In this document: positions 8,805 through 16,967 of the stretch, piece after piece
Numbering within the stretch: the stretch's first letter is position 1
Layout of the letters: the number at the start of each line of letters is the position of its first letter
Source: Ilumatobacter sp963746265
GTDB lineage: Bacteria > Actinomycetota > Acidimicrobiia > Acidimicrobiales > Ilumatobacteraceae
Direction of reading: 5' to 3'
NCBI GenBank assembly: GCA_963746265.1
Contig: CAVVAM010000011.1
Span: 806,001-870,000 of the forward strand
Length of the DNA stretch: 64,000 bases
Translations under genes and position numbers: made by a program
The notes under the pieces: generated by a model
Told to the model about the DNA's origin: nothing
The model's database searches: none
What the model saw: only the letters and a program-made list of their open reading frames with translations

Positions 8805-9801
8805 CGGGTGCACCTCCGTCGTCGATCGCCTGAGCTTCGACCTCGGCCTCTGCCATGGCGGTCGTCGTTGGCTCGTCGTCGTCCCATTCGGACAGATCGG
8901 CACCGTGGTGAGTGCCGAGGTACGCGTCGATGACGGCGTCGTTCTTCGAGATGTCGTCGGGGGTGCCCTCGGCGATGATCCGGCCCTCGGCCATCACGAC
9001 CACCCAGTCGGAGATGTCCTGGACGACGTCCATGTCGTGTTCGACGAAGATCACCGTCCGGCCCTCCGCACGGAGACCCTTGACGTGTCCGAGCAGTGAC
9101 TGCGTCAAGGCCGGGTTGACGCCCGCCATCGGCTCGTCGAGCATCACGAGCCGTGGCTCGGTCATGAGCGCTCGGGCCATCTCGATCAACTTGCGTTGTC
9201 CACCCGACATCGTGCCGGCGTATTCGTCACGCATGTGGGTCAGGTTGAAGCGGTCGAGCAGAGCATCCGCTCGCTGCTCGACCTCGCGTTCCTGCCCCTT
9301 CCACATCGGCGTGAGGGCCCTCCAGAAGTGCTCACCGATCTGATTCGTCGCACCGAGCTTCATGTTGTCGATCACCGACATGCGCGACAGCACCTTCGTC
9401 AGCTGGAAGGTACGGACCATGCCGCGCTTGGCCAAGCGGTACGGAGGGACGCCGGAGATGTCTTCGCCATCGAAGCTGACCTTGCCGGAATTCACGTTGT
9501 CGAACCCGGTGAGGAGGTTGAAGAACGTGGTCTTGCCGGCACCGTTCGGGCCGATCAGCGCCGTGATCGCGCCACGCTGGATCTCGAGGTGGTCGACGTC
9601 GACGGCGACGAGGCCGCCGAACCGTTTCGTGACATCATCGGTGACGAGGATCGGGTCGGGCTTCGCCGACCCCGGGGTCGGCGACACGCCCTCGAAGGCA
9701 CCGGCGGCCGGGTTGGGGTGGTCCTGGATGACGTTCGCCGCGCCGCCACCACCGGCGGTCTTGCCGAACTCGACCCCTGCGCGCCCTCCCTCATCGGTCA
9801 T
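8797..9801 (-). CDS. livG: Liv-type ABC transporter ATPase (LivG) with long termini
   Basis: First ATPase of the Liv-type importer. Its core has Walker A GPNGAGKT near residue 83, the Q-loop region, the signature MSGGQRK, Walker B LVMLDEPMAGVNP and VEHDMDVV. At 334 residues it is some 80 longer than a usual LivG. About 50 extra residues precede the ATPase domain (Gly/Pro-rich), and an acidic tail of about 40 residues (SEWDDDEPTTT onward) follows it. The roles of these tails are unknown. The start overlaps livM by 11 bases. Confidence 0.92.
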   Translation of the reverse strand: MTDEGGRAGVEFGKTAGGGGAANVIQDHPNPAAGAFEGVSPTPGSAKPDPILVTDDVTKRFGGLVAVDVDHLEIQRGAITALIGPNGAGKTTFFNLLTGFDNVNSGKVSFDGEDISGVPPYRLAKRGMVRTFQLTKVLSRMSVIDNMKLGATNQIGEHFWRALTPMWKGQEREVEQRADALLDRFNLTHMRDEYAGTMSGGQRKLIEMARALMTEPRLVMLDEPMAGVNPALTQSLLGHVKGLRAEGRTVIFVEHDMDVVQDISDWVVVMAEGRIIAEGTPDDISKNDAVIDAYLGTHHGADLSEWDDDEPTTTAMAEAEVEAQAIDDGGAPDE

Positions 9802-10795
9802 CGAGCGCCATCTCCTCCCTGGAGCCGAAGATCCCCTGCGGACGGAATCGCGCCAGCAGCAACAACCCGAGACCGACGAGCATGAAGCGGAGCTGGCTGA
9901 TGTTCAGCACGCTCAGCTCGATCGTGTCCTCGAGGAAGTCGGCCGGCCCCTGCGGCAGCTGGCGCAGAGCGTTCTCGATGAACACGATCAGACACCAGTA
10001 GATCATCGCGCCGACGATCGGGGAGAACGTACGACCCGGTCCGCCGAGGATCAGGATCGCCCAGATCGTGAACGTGATGACCGGGTTGAACGTGTCGGCC
10101 TGGATCGAGCCCTTCTGGACCACCTGCAGCATGCCGGCGATGCCCGCGAGGACACCACCGAGCATGAGCGCCTGGAGCTTGTAGAAGTACGCGTTCTTCC
10201 CCAACGCACGAGCCGCGTCCTCGTCTTCACGGACCGACTTGAGGGCACGGCCCCACGGCGACGACATCAGCCGCCAGACGAGGAGCACGGAGAGCAGCAG
10301 AATCGTCCATCCCACCAGCAGCACCCACAGGTCCCGACCGAGGTAGCTGAACGGGCCGAACTCGTAGAACTCACCCTCGCCGAACGGACTCAGATCGTAG
10401 AAGCTGTCCGCGAACTCGCCGATCCCCTCCGAGGCTCCCGTGACCTCCTTCATCCGCCGCCATCGGACGAAGAGCCGGATCGTCTCGGAGGCGGCGATCG
10501 TGACGATGGCCAGGTAGTCCGCCCGCAGTCGCAGCGTCGGCAGGCCGAGGAGGAGCGCCAGGACGATCGAGTACACGATGCCGAACAGAATGCCGACCCA
10601 GAAGCTCCACTCCAGCCAGAAGACGGTCACACCCAGCCCGTAGGCGCCCGCAGCCATGAAACCGACCTGGCCGAAGTTGAGCAGTCCGGCATACCCGAAC
10701 TGCACGTTGAGACCCACCGCTGCGAGTGCGAACACCACGACCTCGATGCCGAACATCGTCGACATCGTGCGCTCGAAGATGAATCCCCAGTCCAT
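9791..10795 (-). CDS. livM: Liv-type ABC transporter permease (LivM)
   Basis: Inner-membrane permease of the Liv-type importer, partner of LivH. The 334-residue protein has a run of hydrophobic segments and the LivM hallmarks NVQFGYAGLLNFGQVGFMA near the N-terminus and SPWGRALKSVREDEDAARALG in the cytoplasmic coupling region. It starts 3 bases after livH ends and overlaps livG at its 3' end, which makes coupled expression likely. Confidence 0.93.
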   Translation of the reverse strand: MDWGFIFERTMSTMFGIEVVVFALAAVGLNVQFGYAGLLNFGQVGFMAAGAYGLGVTVFWLEWSFWVGILFGIVYSIVLALLLGLPTLRLRADYLAIVTIAASETIRLFVRWRRMKEVTGASEGIGEFADSFYDLSPFGEGEFYEFGPFSYLGRDLWVLLVGWTILLLSVLLVWRLMSSPWGRALKSVREDEDAARALGKNAYFYKLQALMLGGVLAGIAGMLQVVQKGSIQADTFNPVITFTIWAILILGGPGRTFSPIVGAMIYWCLIVFIENALRQLPQGPADFLEDTIELSVLNISQLRFMLVGLGLLLLARFRPQGIFGSREEMALDDR

Positions 10796-10798
10796 CGC

Positions 10799-12184
10799 CT
10801 ATCCGATCCTCTCCGGTTTGCCGAGGATCCCCTGTGGCCGGAACAGCAACGTCACCACGAGGATCAGGAGCGCGACCATGTTCTTCACCTCTGCGTCGAT
10901 GAAGAGCGTGGAGAGGTTGATGGTGAGTCCGACGACGAGGGCGCCGACCAGTGCTCCGTAGGCGGTCCCGAGCCCTCCGAGGGTCACGGCGGCGAACACG
11001 AGCAGCAGGATCCGGAAGCCGAAGTCCCATTTCACCTGGTCGAGGCCGAAGAACACGCCGCTGAGTGCCGCCAACGAGGCACCCGACACCCAGACCAGGG
11101 TGATGACCCGTTCGACGTCGATCCCGGTGGATTCGGCGAGTTCTCGATTGTCGGCGACCGCCCGCATCGCCTTGCCCATGCGGGTCAGCTCGAGGTAGGT
11201 CGCGACGCCGACGAGGATCACGATGGAGAGACCCATCGCAACGAGATCCTTGGGCGTCAGCTCGATGGGTCCGAACTTCCACGCCCGCTGCGCCGAGTAG
11301 TCGCCGAACGTCCGCGGGGCACCGCCGAAGAGGTAGAGCATCAGATACCGCAGGAAGATCGACAGACCGATCGTCATCACCAGCTGTGCGATCAGGCTGA
11401 CTCCCGACGACCGCGCCGGTCGGAAGATCAACCGGTTGAGGACGTAGCCGATCGCTCCACCCGCGATCATGCCCAGGATCGCCGCCGGTATGAGGTTGAC
11501 ACCGTCCCCGAACGGCCCGGGAAGAGGCGCGAGGAAGCCGATCATCCCGGCGAACCCGTAGAAGTTGAATCCGTACGTGATGATCATGCCGAACGTGACC
11601 AGCTCGGCGTGTGCGAAGTTGACCAGGCCGGTCGTGCCGAAGATCAACGACAGTCCGATCGCAGCCATCGCGAGGTACAGGCCCTGCTTGAGACCCTCGG
11701 CGGTCAGCTGCGCGATCCGACGTCCACTGATGCCGCCACTGGTGCTGCCACCACCTTCACCCTCGTCACCGAAGACCAGCGGGAACAGCACACGCCGATC
11801 CCGATTCTGGGACACCGTGGTCGAGAGCGGGTTGCTGTCGGGATTGCGGAGGTTGACCCCATCAGGCAGCGATTCGACGACCAGGGTGACCACGTAGTCA
11901 CCCGGTTCCGGAACCACGATCCGGAAGTCGCCGTTGTCATCGCTCTCGACGGTGCCGACGCCTTCGACGTCGATCGTCACGGCTGCCGCAGGTAGGTCGT
12001 CCCCCGAGTCGGTGTCCTCGTACGTCAACGACCCGAAGATCGCCGGACCCTCGTCCTGGGCGTGCGCCGAGGACGCGAGCAGCCCGGGCACCAACAGCGA
12101 CCCGGCGAGCACGACCAGCAGACGAATCATCCGCTGACGCTTGCTGGGCTGCACCCGGCACCGCGGATGGTCTGTGGTGGTCAT
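10799..12184 (-). CDS. livH: LivH-type permease fused to an N-terminal extracytoplasmic domain
   Basis: The C-terminal 300 residues are a standard LivH permease (GLYLAMAAIGLSLIFGTTG, NFAHAELVTFG, then AMRAVADNRELAESTGID). Before it lie a cleavable-looking signal (MIRLLVVLAGSLLVPGLLA, then SAHAQ) and about 100 residues resembling a carboxypeptidase-regulatory or prealbumin-like beta-sandwich (IFGSLTYEDTD, TVESDDNGDFRIVVPEPGDY). A Gly/Ser linker joins the two. LivH proteins are usually near 290 residues; this one is 461. ATG 12184 overlaps the ctaA stop as TGATG; ATG 12130 is an alternative start directly before the signal. Confidence 0.88.
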   Translation of the reverse strand: MTTTDHPRCRVQPSKRQRMIRLLVVLAGSLLVPGLLASSAHAQDEGPAIFGSLTYEDTDSGDDLPAAAVTIDVEGVGTVESDDNGDFRIVVPEPGDYVVTLVVESLPDGVNLRNPDSNPLSTTVSQNRDRRVLFPLVFGDEGEGGGSTSGGISGRRIAQLTAEGLKQGLYLAMAAIGLSLIFGTTGLVNFAHAELVTFGMIITYGFNFYGFAGMIGFLAPLPGPFGDGVNLIPAAILGMIAGGAIGYVLNRLIFRPARSSGVSLIAQLVMTIGLSIFLRYLMLYLFGGAPRTFGDYSAQRAWKFGPIELTPKDLVAMGLSIVILVGVATYLELTRMGKAMRAVADNRELAESTGIDVERVITLVWVSGASLAALSGVFFGLDQVKWDFGFRILLLVFAAVTLGGLGTAYGALVGALVVGLTINLSTLFIDAEVKNMVALLILVVTLLFRPQGILGKPERIG

Positions 12185-13113
12185 CAAGGCCGAGACACTA
12201 GTCCCGACATGGGTTCCGACACCAGATCTTCATGCGCGCGCGCGGACGGACGGGTCGTGTCGAGCACGACCTGCGTCGTGGCCCACATGACCAGCGTGGC
12301 CCCTGCGACGTGGATCCCCACGAGCAACTCGGGGACGTCGTTGAAGTACTGCACGTAGCCGACGGCCGCCTGGAGGATCCCGGCGAACAGCCATGTCGAG
12401 ACGGACGACATCAGGGCGCCGTCGGCGTCCCGACGGGTCCTGGTCCGCCAGGCGATCAGGAGTGCCACCGCGATGGTGACGATCACCGTGGCGCCGTGCA
12501 CACGGGCAACCGACGGGATGTCGAGATCGAGCCGTTGCGCGTTCTCGTCACCGGCGTGGGGGCCGGCACCCGTCACCAGCGTTCCCGTGAACACCGCCAC
12601 CCAGGTCAGGGCGAGCAGTACCCAGGTGAGGCGTCGGCCCGCCCGGGACACGGCAGGTTCCCGGGGAACGCCGTCGGGTTCGCCTGCCCGTCGGACCAGC
12701 ACCGTCCCCGTGACGATCAACGCCATCGACAGGAGCAGGTGGCCCTGCACCGCGAGCGGATGCAGGTCGACGAGCACGGAGATCCCGCCCAGGACGGCAT
12801 TCGCCACGACGCCGCCGGCGATCAGCAGCGACAGCATGGTCAGGTCGCGCCGTCGTGGTGCTCGGACGAAGGCACCGAGCACCGCTGCGATCGCGGCGAA
12901 CCCGACGACGCCGGTGAACAAGCGGTTGATCTGCTCGATCGCGGCGTGCTTCGACGACACGTCCACGAACCGCTCGCTGGAGCAGTTCGGCCAGTCGTCA
13001 CACCCGAGGCCGCTGTTCGTCAGCCGCACGGCTGCACCGCTCACGATGATGATCGCGAGCGCCACGAGCGCCGCGATCGTGATGTGCCGGTAGCGCTGCG
13101 GGGAGATCTGCAT
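12184..13113 (-). CDS. ctaA: Heme A synthase (CtaA/COX15 family)
   Basis: Integral membrane enzyme that oxidises the C8 methyl of heme O to make heme A for aa3-type cytochrome oxidase. The 309-residue protein has about eight hydrophobic segments. It carries the extracytoplasmic Cys pair in LGCDDWPNCS near residue 40, characteristic of the Bacillus-type enzyme, and histidines in EQINRLFTG, VQGHLLLS, ARVHGATV and VGIHVAGATL. A TAGCCT hexamer lies 9 bases before the ATG. Its stop overlaps livH by one base (TGATG), which is an unusual partner. Confidence 0.9.
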   Translation of the reverse strand: MQISPQRYRHITIAALVALAIIIVSGAAVRLTNSGLGCDDWPNCSSERFVDVSSKHAAIEQINRLFTGVVGFAAIAAVLGAFVRAPRRRDLTMLSLLIAGGVVANAVLGGISVLVDLHPLAVQGHLLLSMALIVTGTVLVRRAGEPDGVPREPAVSRAGRRLTWVLLALTWVAVFTGTLVTGAGPHAGDENAQRLDLDIPSVARVHGATVIVTIAVALLIAWRTRTRRDADGALMSSVSTWLFAGILQAAVGYVQYFNDVPELLVGIHVAGATLVMWATTQVVLDTTRPSARAHEDLVSEPMSGLVSRP

Positions 13114-13134
13114 GCGGCTGCCAGGCTATTCGCC

Positions 13135-14217
13135 CTAGGGCCTGACTTCGTAGAACGCGTTCATCGGATGTTGGACGTCGAGCGTGCGGAATCGTGTGAA
13201 ACCGGCAGCGGTCGCCATCTTCTCGGCCTTCGCGGCCGGCAGGCCCAGCGTGCCCAACCCCTCACCGCCGGGTTCGGACAACGCCGACGACATGCACGTG
13301 AGCACGCTGACGCCGTACAGCAGCGACGCCATGGGGTTCTCGGCGATGTTCTCCGAGAGCGTCTCACCGGCGCGGATGTCGACGAGAAGCCAGTGACCGT
13401 CATCGGCGAGCGCCGACCTGATCGCGCCCACCACCGGAGTCGGGTGTGCCATGTCGTGTACGCAGTCGAACGTCGTGACGAGGTCGAGCGAGCCGTCACT
13501 CGGCAGTGGCGACGTGCCGGGATCGGCGAAGCGGGCGTTGGGCAACCCGGAGTCGGCGAGCTTGGCGTTGGCGCGATCGAGGGCGTGGTGCGAGATGTCG
13601 TACCCGACGAACGTGCTGTTCGGGAAGGCCTCGGCCATCAGCAGCACGGCCCCACCGGCACCGCAGCCGATGTCGGCGACGGTGGCGCCCGTTTCGAGGC
13701 ATTCGACCACGCCGTCCATCGACGGCAGCACCTTGCGCAGCAGGTTGTGGTGGTTCCAGGGTTCGAAGCTGCGCTCGATGCCGACGGCGCCCTCGGGCCC
13801 GTGGCTGTCGTAGTCGTGGCCGAGACCGGTCCGGAAGCTCTCGGGCATGAGTTCGAGCGCCTGCATCGTCTGCGGCAATCGGTGGAACATGCCCATCCCG
13901 AACGCCGGGTGATGCGGCGATGCGAGCACCGCTCGCGCTTCGCCCGACACGCCGAACCGATCGATGCCGTCACCGTCGTCGAACTCGATGAGACGAGCGG
14001 CGGCCTGGTTGTTCAGCCATTCGCGAACCCATCGCTCCTGCAGACCGGTCGCAGCTGCGAGATCGTGACTCGTGACCGGGCCGTCCGCGTCGGCCATCGC
14101 CCGGTACAGACCGAGGCGATCGCCGAGGTGGATCATGCCGGCCGTGAACGCCCCTTCGAGCTTCGTGAACACCTGGAACGAGTACTGCCGGAGCCGGTCG
14201 GGCGCGTCATCAGCCAT
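13135..14217 (-). CDS. Class I SAM-dependent methyltransferase with N-terminal winged-helix-like region
   Basis: The 360-residue protein resembles small-molecule O-methyltransferase-like enzymes. An N-terminal helical/winged region (DLAAATGLQERWVREWLNN, about 50-75) precedes a Rossmann methyltransferase domain with motif I VADIGCGAGGA near 180 and a later motif VGYDISHHALDRA. The substrate is unknown. ATG 14217 follows TACCGT by five bases. The gene is read from the same strand as ctaA, 21 bases upstream of it. Confidence 0.85.
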   Translation of the reverse strand: MADDAPDRLRQYSFQVFTKLEGAFTAGMIHLGDRLGLYRAMADADGPVTSHDLAAATGLQERWVREWLNNQAAARLIEFDDGDGIDRFGVSGEARAVLASPHHPAFGMGMFHRLPQTMQALELMPESFRTGLGHDYDSHGPEGAVGIERSFEPWNHHNLLRKVLPSMDGVVECLETGATVADIGCGAGGAVLLMAEAFPNSTFVGYDISHHALDRANAKLADSGLPNARFADPGTSPLPSDGSLDLVTTFDCVHDMAHPTPVVGAIRSALADDGHWLLVDIRAGETLSENIAENPMASLLYGVSVLTCMSSALSEPGGEGLGTLGLPAAKAEKMATAAGFTRFRTLDVQHPMNAFYEVRP

Positions 14218-14250
14218 CGTCAACGGTACCCAAGCCGTCGCGCCGGATCG

Positions 14251-14928
14251 TCAGCGGCTGCGACGCTCGCGCGGGATGTGTTCGGAGCTCGACAACGAGG
14301 TCAGGCTGAACGTCCAACCGTCGCGCAGGGGAAGGGCTTCGACCCGGCTGATCGATGCGTGCCCGATCACGAACCGTTCCCATTCCCACGGCGTCGGGTC
14401 GAGACCGAGCAGATGGCCGATCGTCACCGAGTTCGTGCCGGCGTGAGCGACGAGTGCGATGCGCGTGCCGTAGTCGCCCGCCGACCAGATCGGCAGATCG
14501 TGCTCGACCCGTTCGATCCGGCGCCGTCGCAGGAACTCGGCGGCCCCTGCATGGATTCGCTGCGTGAACTCCCGGATCGACTCACCCCCGACGAGTCCGT
14601 CCCAGCGCTGATCGGCGGGCCGCGACTTCAGCTCCTCGTAGGCGTGCTCGGCCTTCTCGCGCGGCGTGCCGTGCCAGCTCGGGTCGCGGATCTCCTCCAG
14701 CCAGAGTTCGACCGACTCCGGCCGGCCGAGTCGTTCGTACAGCGGGGCCGCGGTCTGGCGCGCCCGCTGGAGCGGCGAGACGAGCACCTCGTCGAAGTCC
14801 TCGTCGGCCAGCGCGTCCGCCATCAGTTCGGCCTGCTCCCGACCCAGATCGGTCAGCGGAGGATCGACGACGTTCAGCCCGTCCTTGGTCCACTCCGGTT
14901 GGCCATGACGAATCAGCACGATCTCCAC
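14251..14928 (-). CDS. Histidine phosphatase family protein (phosphoglycerate mutase-like)
   Basis: Phosphohydrolase with the branch-1 histidine phosphatase fold. The catalytic RHG motif is in IVLIRHGQPEW at residues 6-8, the second arginine is in LVSPLQRARQTA, and the second catalytic His is in ALVAHAGTNSV. The substrate cannot be predicted. The open frame runs far upstream, but GTG 14928 places RHG at the normal position and has TACCGT seven bases upstream. It is divergent from the DUF2510 gene, with the two promoters overlapping. Confidence 0.88.
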   Translation of the reverse strand: MEIVLIRHGQPEWTKDGLNVVDPPLTDLGREQAELMADALADEDFDEVLVSPLQRARQTAAPLYERLGRPESVELWLEEIRDPSWHGTPREKAEHAYEELKSRPADQRWDGLVGGESIREFTQRIHAGAAEFLRRRRIERVEHDLPIWSAGDYGTRIALVAHAGTNSVTIGHLLGLDPTPWEWERFVIGHASISRVEALPLRDGWTFSLTSLSSSEHIPRERRSR

Positions 14929-14935
14929 GGCTGCG

Positions 14936-14945
14936 ACGGTACTCT
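14936..14945. promoter_or_regulatory. Symmetric bidirectional -10 element
   Basis: ACGGTACTCT contains TACCGT on the minus strand (14936-14941) and TACTCT on the plus strand (14940-14945), sharing the central TA. The spacers to the start codons are 7 and 8 bases (GTG 14928 and GTG 14954). Confidence 0.6.
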
Positions 14946-14953
14946 CACCCACC

Positions 14954-15682
14954 GTGTCCGATCCGTCTGCCCCACCGTCGGGATGGTTCCCGGATCCCCT
15001 CGGCCGGTACGAGCATCGGTACTTCAACGGCGCGTCCTGGACCTCCGACGTGAGCGTCGCCGGGGAACGGTTCGTCGACCCGCTGGGGTCGCAGTCGAGC
15101 CCGGTCGGCGACCAGGCCCGCAATGGCGCGGCCACGGCGTCGGTGGTCATGGGATCGGTCGGTCTCGCGATCGCGTTCATGCCCTTCGTCGTGATCGCCG
15201 GATTCGTGTTGGCGGTCCTGGCGATCGTGTACGGGATCCGAGGCCTGCACCGGTCGCGGGCGACGGGAACCGGACGCGGCGCCGCGATCGCAGGTCTCAC
15301 GATGGGAGGCCTCGGGCTGGCCGCATCGGTCGTGGGTGTCGTGTTGTCGGTGATGGTGTGGAACGAGGTGGTGGCGTTCGTCGAGCCGGGACCCGTCTCG
15401 ACGGAGGTGATCGATTGCGTGATCGACGGGCGACGCGCCATCGTCGAGGGAACGATCACCAACCTCGATGACGAGCGTCGTGACTACACGGTCTTCGTCG
15501 AGGTCGAGGGACGCACCGAGGTCGTGATCGTCGACGCGGTCGACGCCCGGGCGACCGCCCGGTGGTCGACCGTGATCACCACCCTCTCCGTCGTCGACGA
15601 CTGCCGGCCGGATGTGATCGTGCAGGGGCCGTTCCCCTACGGGATCGAGGTCGACCCGGTCGTCGGCCGAGCCGCCGACTGA
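14954..15682 (+). CDS. DUF2510 domain membrane protein
   Basis: The N-terminus carries the DUF2510 motif (GWFPDPLGRYEHRYFNGASW), common in actinobacterial membrane proteins and of unknown function. Two transmembrane segments with a DUF4190-like pattern follow at about 65-92 and 110-135. An extracytoplasmic domain of about 100 residues has two cysteines (VIDCVIDG and VVDDCRPD), possibly a disulfide, in a FxxE/LPxxG-like sandwich. GTG 14954 lies eight bases after TACTCT. A second DUF2510 protein is encoded at 18845-19717. Confidence 0.82.
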   Translation: MSDPSAPPSGWFPDPLGRYEHRYFNGASWTSDVSVAGERFVDPLGSQSSPVGDQARNGAATASVVMGSVGLAIAFMPFVVIAGFVLAVLAIVYGIRGLHRSRATGTGRGAAIAGLTMGGLGLAASVVGVVLSVMVWNEVVAFVEPGPVSTEVIDCVIDGRRAIVEGTITNLDDERRDYTVFVEVEGRTEVVIVDAVDARATARWSTVITTLSVVDDCRPDVIVQGPFPYGIEVDPVVGRAAD

Positions 15683-15710
15683 CCGGCGTCCGGTCTGGGT
15701 GCGGCGGTCG

Positions 15711-15716
15711 TAGCGT
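15711..15716 (+). promoter_or_regulatory. Leaderless -10 (TAGCGT)
   Basis: TAGCGT followed by seven bases and GTG at 15724. It favours that start over GTG 15715, which overlaps the hexamer. Confidence 0.45.
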
Positions 15717-15723
15717 GGTCGAC

Positions 15724-16293
15724 GTGGAGACGACGTCGCCGATGATGCCACCCGACGACACGAACGCCGGGGATCGACCCTCGTCACCGGCCGTTCGGCT
15801 GCTCCTCGCCGTGGTCGTCGGGACGTTCGTCGTGTTCTGGACCTGGGCTCTGTTCTTCGCATCGAAAGAGGCGGTCAACAAGATCGACGACCGCGCATGG
15901 GCCGAGCGGGCCGAGCAGATCTGCCAGACGGCGACCGAGGAGCGACTCGAACTCGCCGACTTCCGGATCATCACCGAAGGAGGACCGGAATTGATCCGCG
16001 AGCGAGCCACCATCGTGGAGGACTCGACCGACATCCTCCGGGCGATGCTCGACGATCTCGTGGCGGTACCGCCCACCGATCAGAAGGGCCGGGAGATCGT
16101 GCCGCAGTGGGAGGCCGAGTACCGGACGTATCTGGACGACCGATACTCGTATGCGGAGCAGCTCCGTGAGTCAGGCGAGAATCTCCCGTTCTACGAGACC
16201 GCCGACGGTATCCCGATCAGCGAACGACTCGAGACGTTCGCCGGCGACAACGACATGCCAGCCTGTGCGCCCCCACGCGACCTCACCCGCTGA
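15724..16293 (+). CDS. Membrane-anchored hypothetical protein
   Basis: I do not recognise this 189-residue protein. One transmembrane segment (LLLAVVVGTFVVFWTWALFF, about 29-48) anchors a mostly helical extracytoplasmic region with two cysteines (EQICQTATEERL and DMPACAPP) that could pair. The helical, acidic character resembles small sensor-like or lipid-facing domains, but no catalytic motif is visible. It runs in the same direction as the DUF2510 gene 41 bases upstream. Its last 11 bases overlap the convergent hexapeptide transferase gene. Confidence 0.7.
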   Translation: METTSPMMPPDDTNAGDRPSSPAVRLLLAVVVGTFVVFWTWALFFASKEAVNKIDDRAWAERAEQICQTATEERLELADFRIITEGGPELIRERATIVEDSTDILRAMLDDLVAVPPTDQKGREIVPQWEAEYRTYLDDRYSYAEQLRESGENLPFYETADGIPISERLETFAGDNDMPACAPPRDLTR

Positions 16294-16930
16294 TCGTTCG
16301 GATGACCCTGGCCGGGGCACCGACCGCCACGCTGTAGTCGGGGATCTCCCCCGAGACGACGCTGTTCGCGCCGACCACCACGTGCCGGCCGATCTGTGAA
16401 CCCGGGAGGATCACCGCCCCGTGACCGATCCACGACCCGTCACCGATGCGAACCGGTCGCTCGGGTTGCACCTGCCGGGAGATCGGGAGGTCCGGGTCGT
16501 CGAAACCGTGATTCTGATCGGTGATGTAGATGTGGTGGCCCGCCCAGACATCGTCGCCGATCTCGATCGACAGGTGCCCGACGATGCCACTCCCCCGCCC
16601 GATCAGACATCGGTCGCCGATGGTCACGACCGACTCGCTCACACAGCGCTGCCCCGGAACCATGCCGGCGGACAGTGAGACGTGTGGCCCGATCACGGAA
16701 CCGGCGCCGATGCGGATGTACTCGACGTTCATCAGCGTGGCGGGCGGATAGCAGATGACGCTGCCCTCCCCGAATGCCGCGAACCGGCGGGCTCGCGACG
16801 AGCCGTGACCGATCACGGCCCACCTCGCGGCGACGTCGTGGACCCGAAGGATCGCGTCACCGACGCGCTGCTTGGCACCACCCGCGATTCGGATCCACAC
16901 GGAGTCATGCAGTGGTTCTCGGTCGAGCAC
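16283..16930 (-). CDS. Hexapeptide-repeat acyltransferase
   Basis: Left-handed beta-helix transferase of the WbbJ/CysE-like superfamily, usually acetylating sugars or small metabolites with acetyl-CoA. The 215-residue protein has hexapeptide repeats (IGAGSVIGPHVSLS, VTIGDRCLIGRGSGIVGHLS, IEIGDDVWAGHHIYI), the catalytic-loop signature ITDQNHGFDDPDLPI near 140, and a C-terminal coil IPDYSVAVGAPARVI. The GTG start follows TATGGT by six bases. There is no sugar-pathway gene nearby, so the acceptor is unknown. Confidence 0.87.
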   Translation of the reverse strand: MLDREPLHDSVWIRIAGGAKQRVGDAILRVHDVAARWAVIGHGSSRARRFAAFGEGSVICYPPATLMNVEYIRIGAGSVIGPHVSLSAGMVPGQRCVSESVVTIGDRCLIGRGSGIVGHLSIEIGDDVWAGHHIYITDQNHGFDDPDLPISRQVQPERPVRIGDGSWIGHGAVILPGSQIGRHVVVGANSVVSGEIPDYSVAVGAPARVIRTISG

Positions 16931-16936
16931 GTGCGA

Positions 16937-16942
16937 ACCATA
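16937..16942 (-). promoter_or_regulatory. Leaderless -10 (TATGGT) for the hexapeptide transferase
   Basis: TATGGT on the minus strand, six bases before GTG 16930. It faces away from the TACCGT of the divergent P1 peptidase gene within a 37-base intergenic region. Confidence 0.5.
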
Positions 16943-16955
16943 GCGGTGGGTTCGG

Positions 16956-16961
16956 TACCGT
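16956..16961 (+). promoter_or_regulatory. Leaderless -10 (TACCGT) for the P1 peptidase
   Basis: TACCGT followed by six bases and GTG at 16968, with no Shine-Dalgarno. Confidence 0.55.
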
Positions 16962-16967
16962 CGTGCC

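Noticed and set aside
9362..11995. 877-codon open frame on the plus strand
   Set aside because: Lies antisense to livG, livM and livH, is full of Arg/Asp/His-rich low-complexity sequence, and has no motif; a typical high-GC shadow.
12232..15471. 1079-codon open frame on the plus strand
   Set aside because: Antisense to ctaA, the methyltransferase and the histidine phosphatase; no domain seen.
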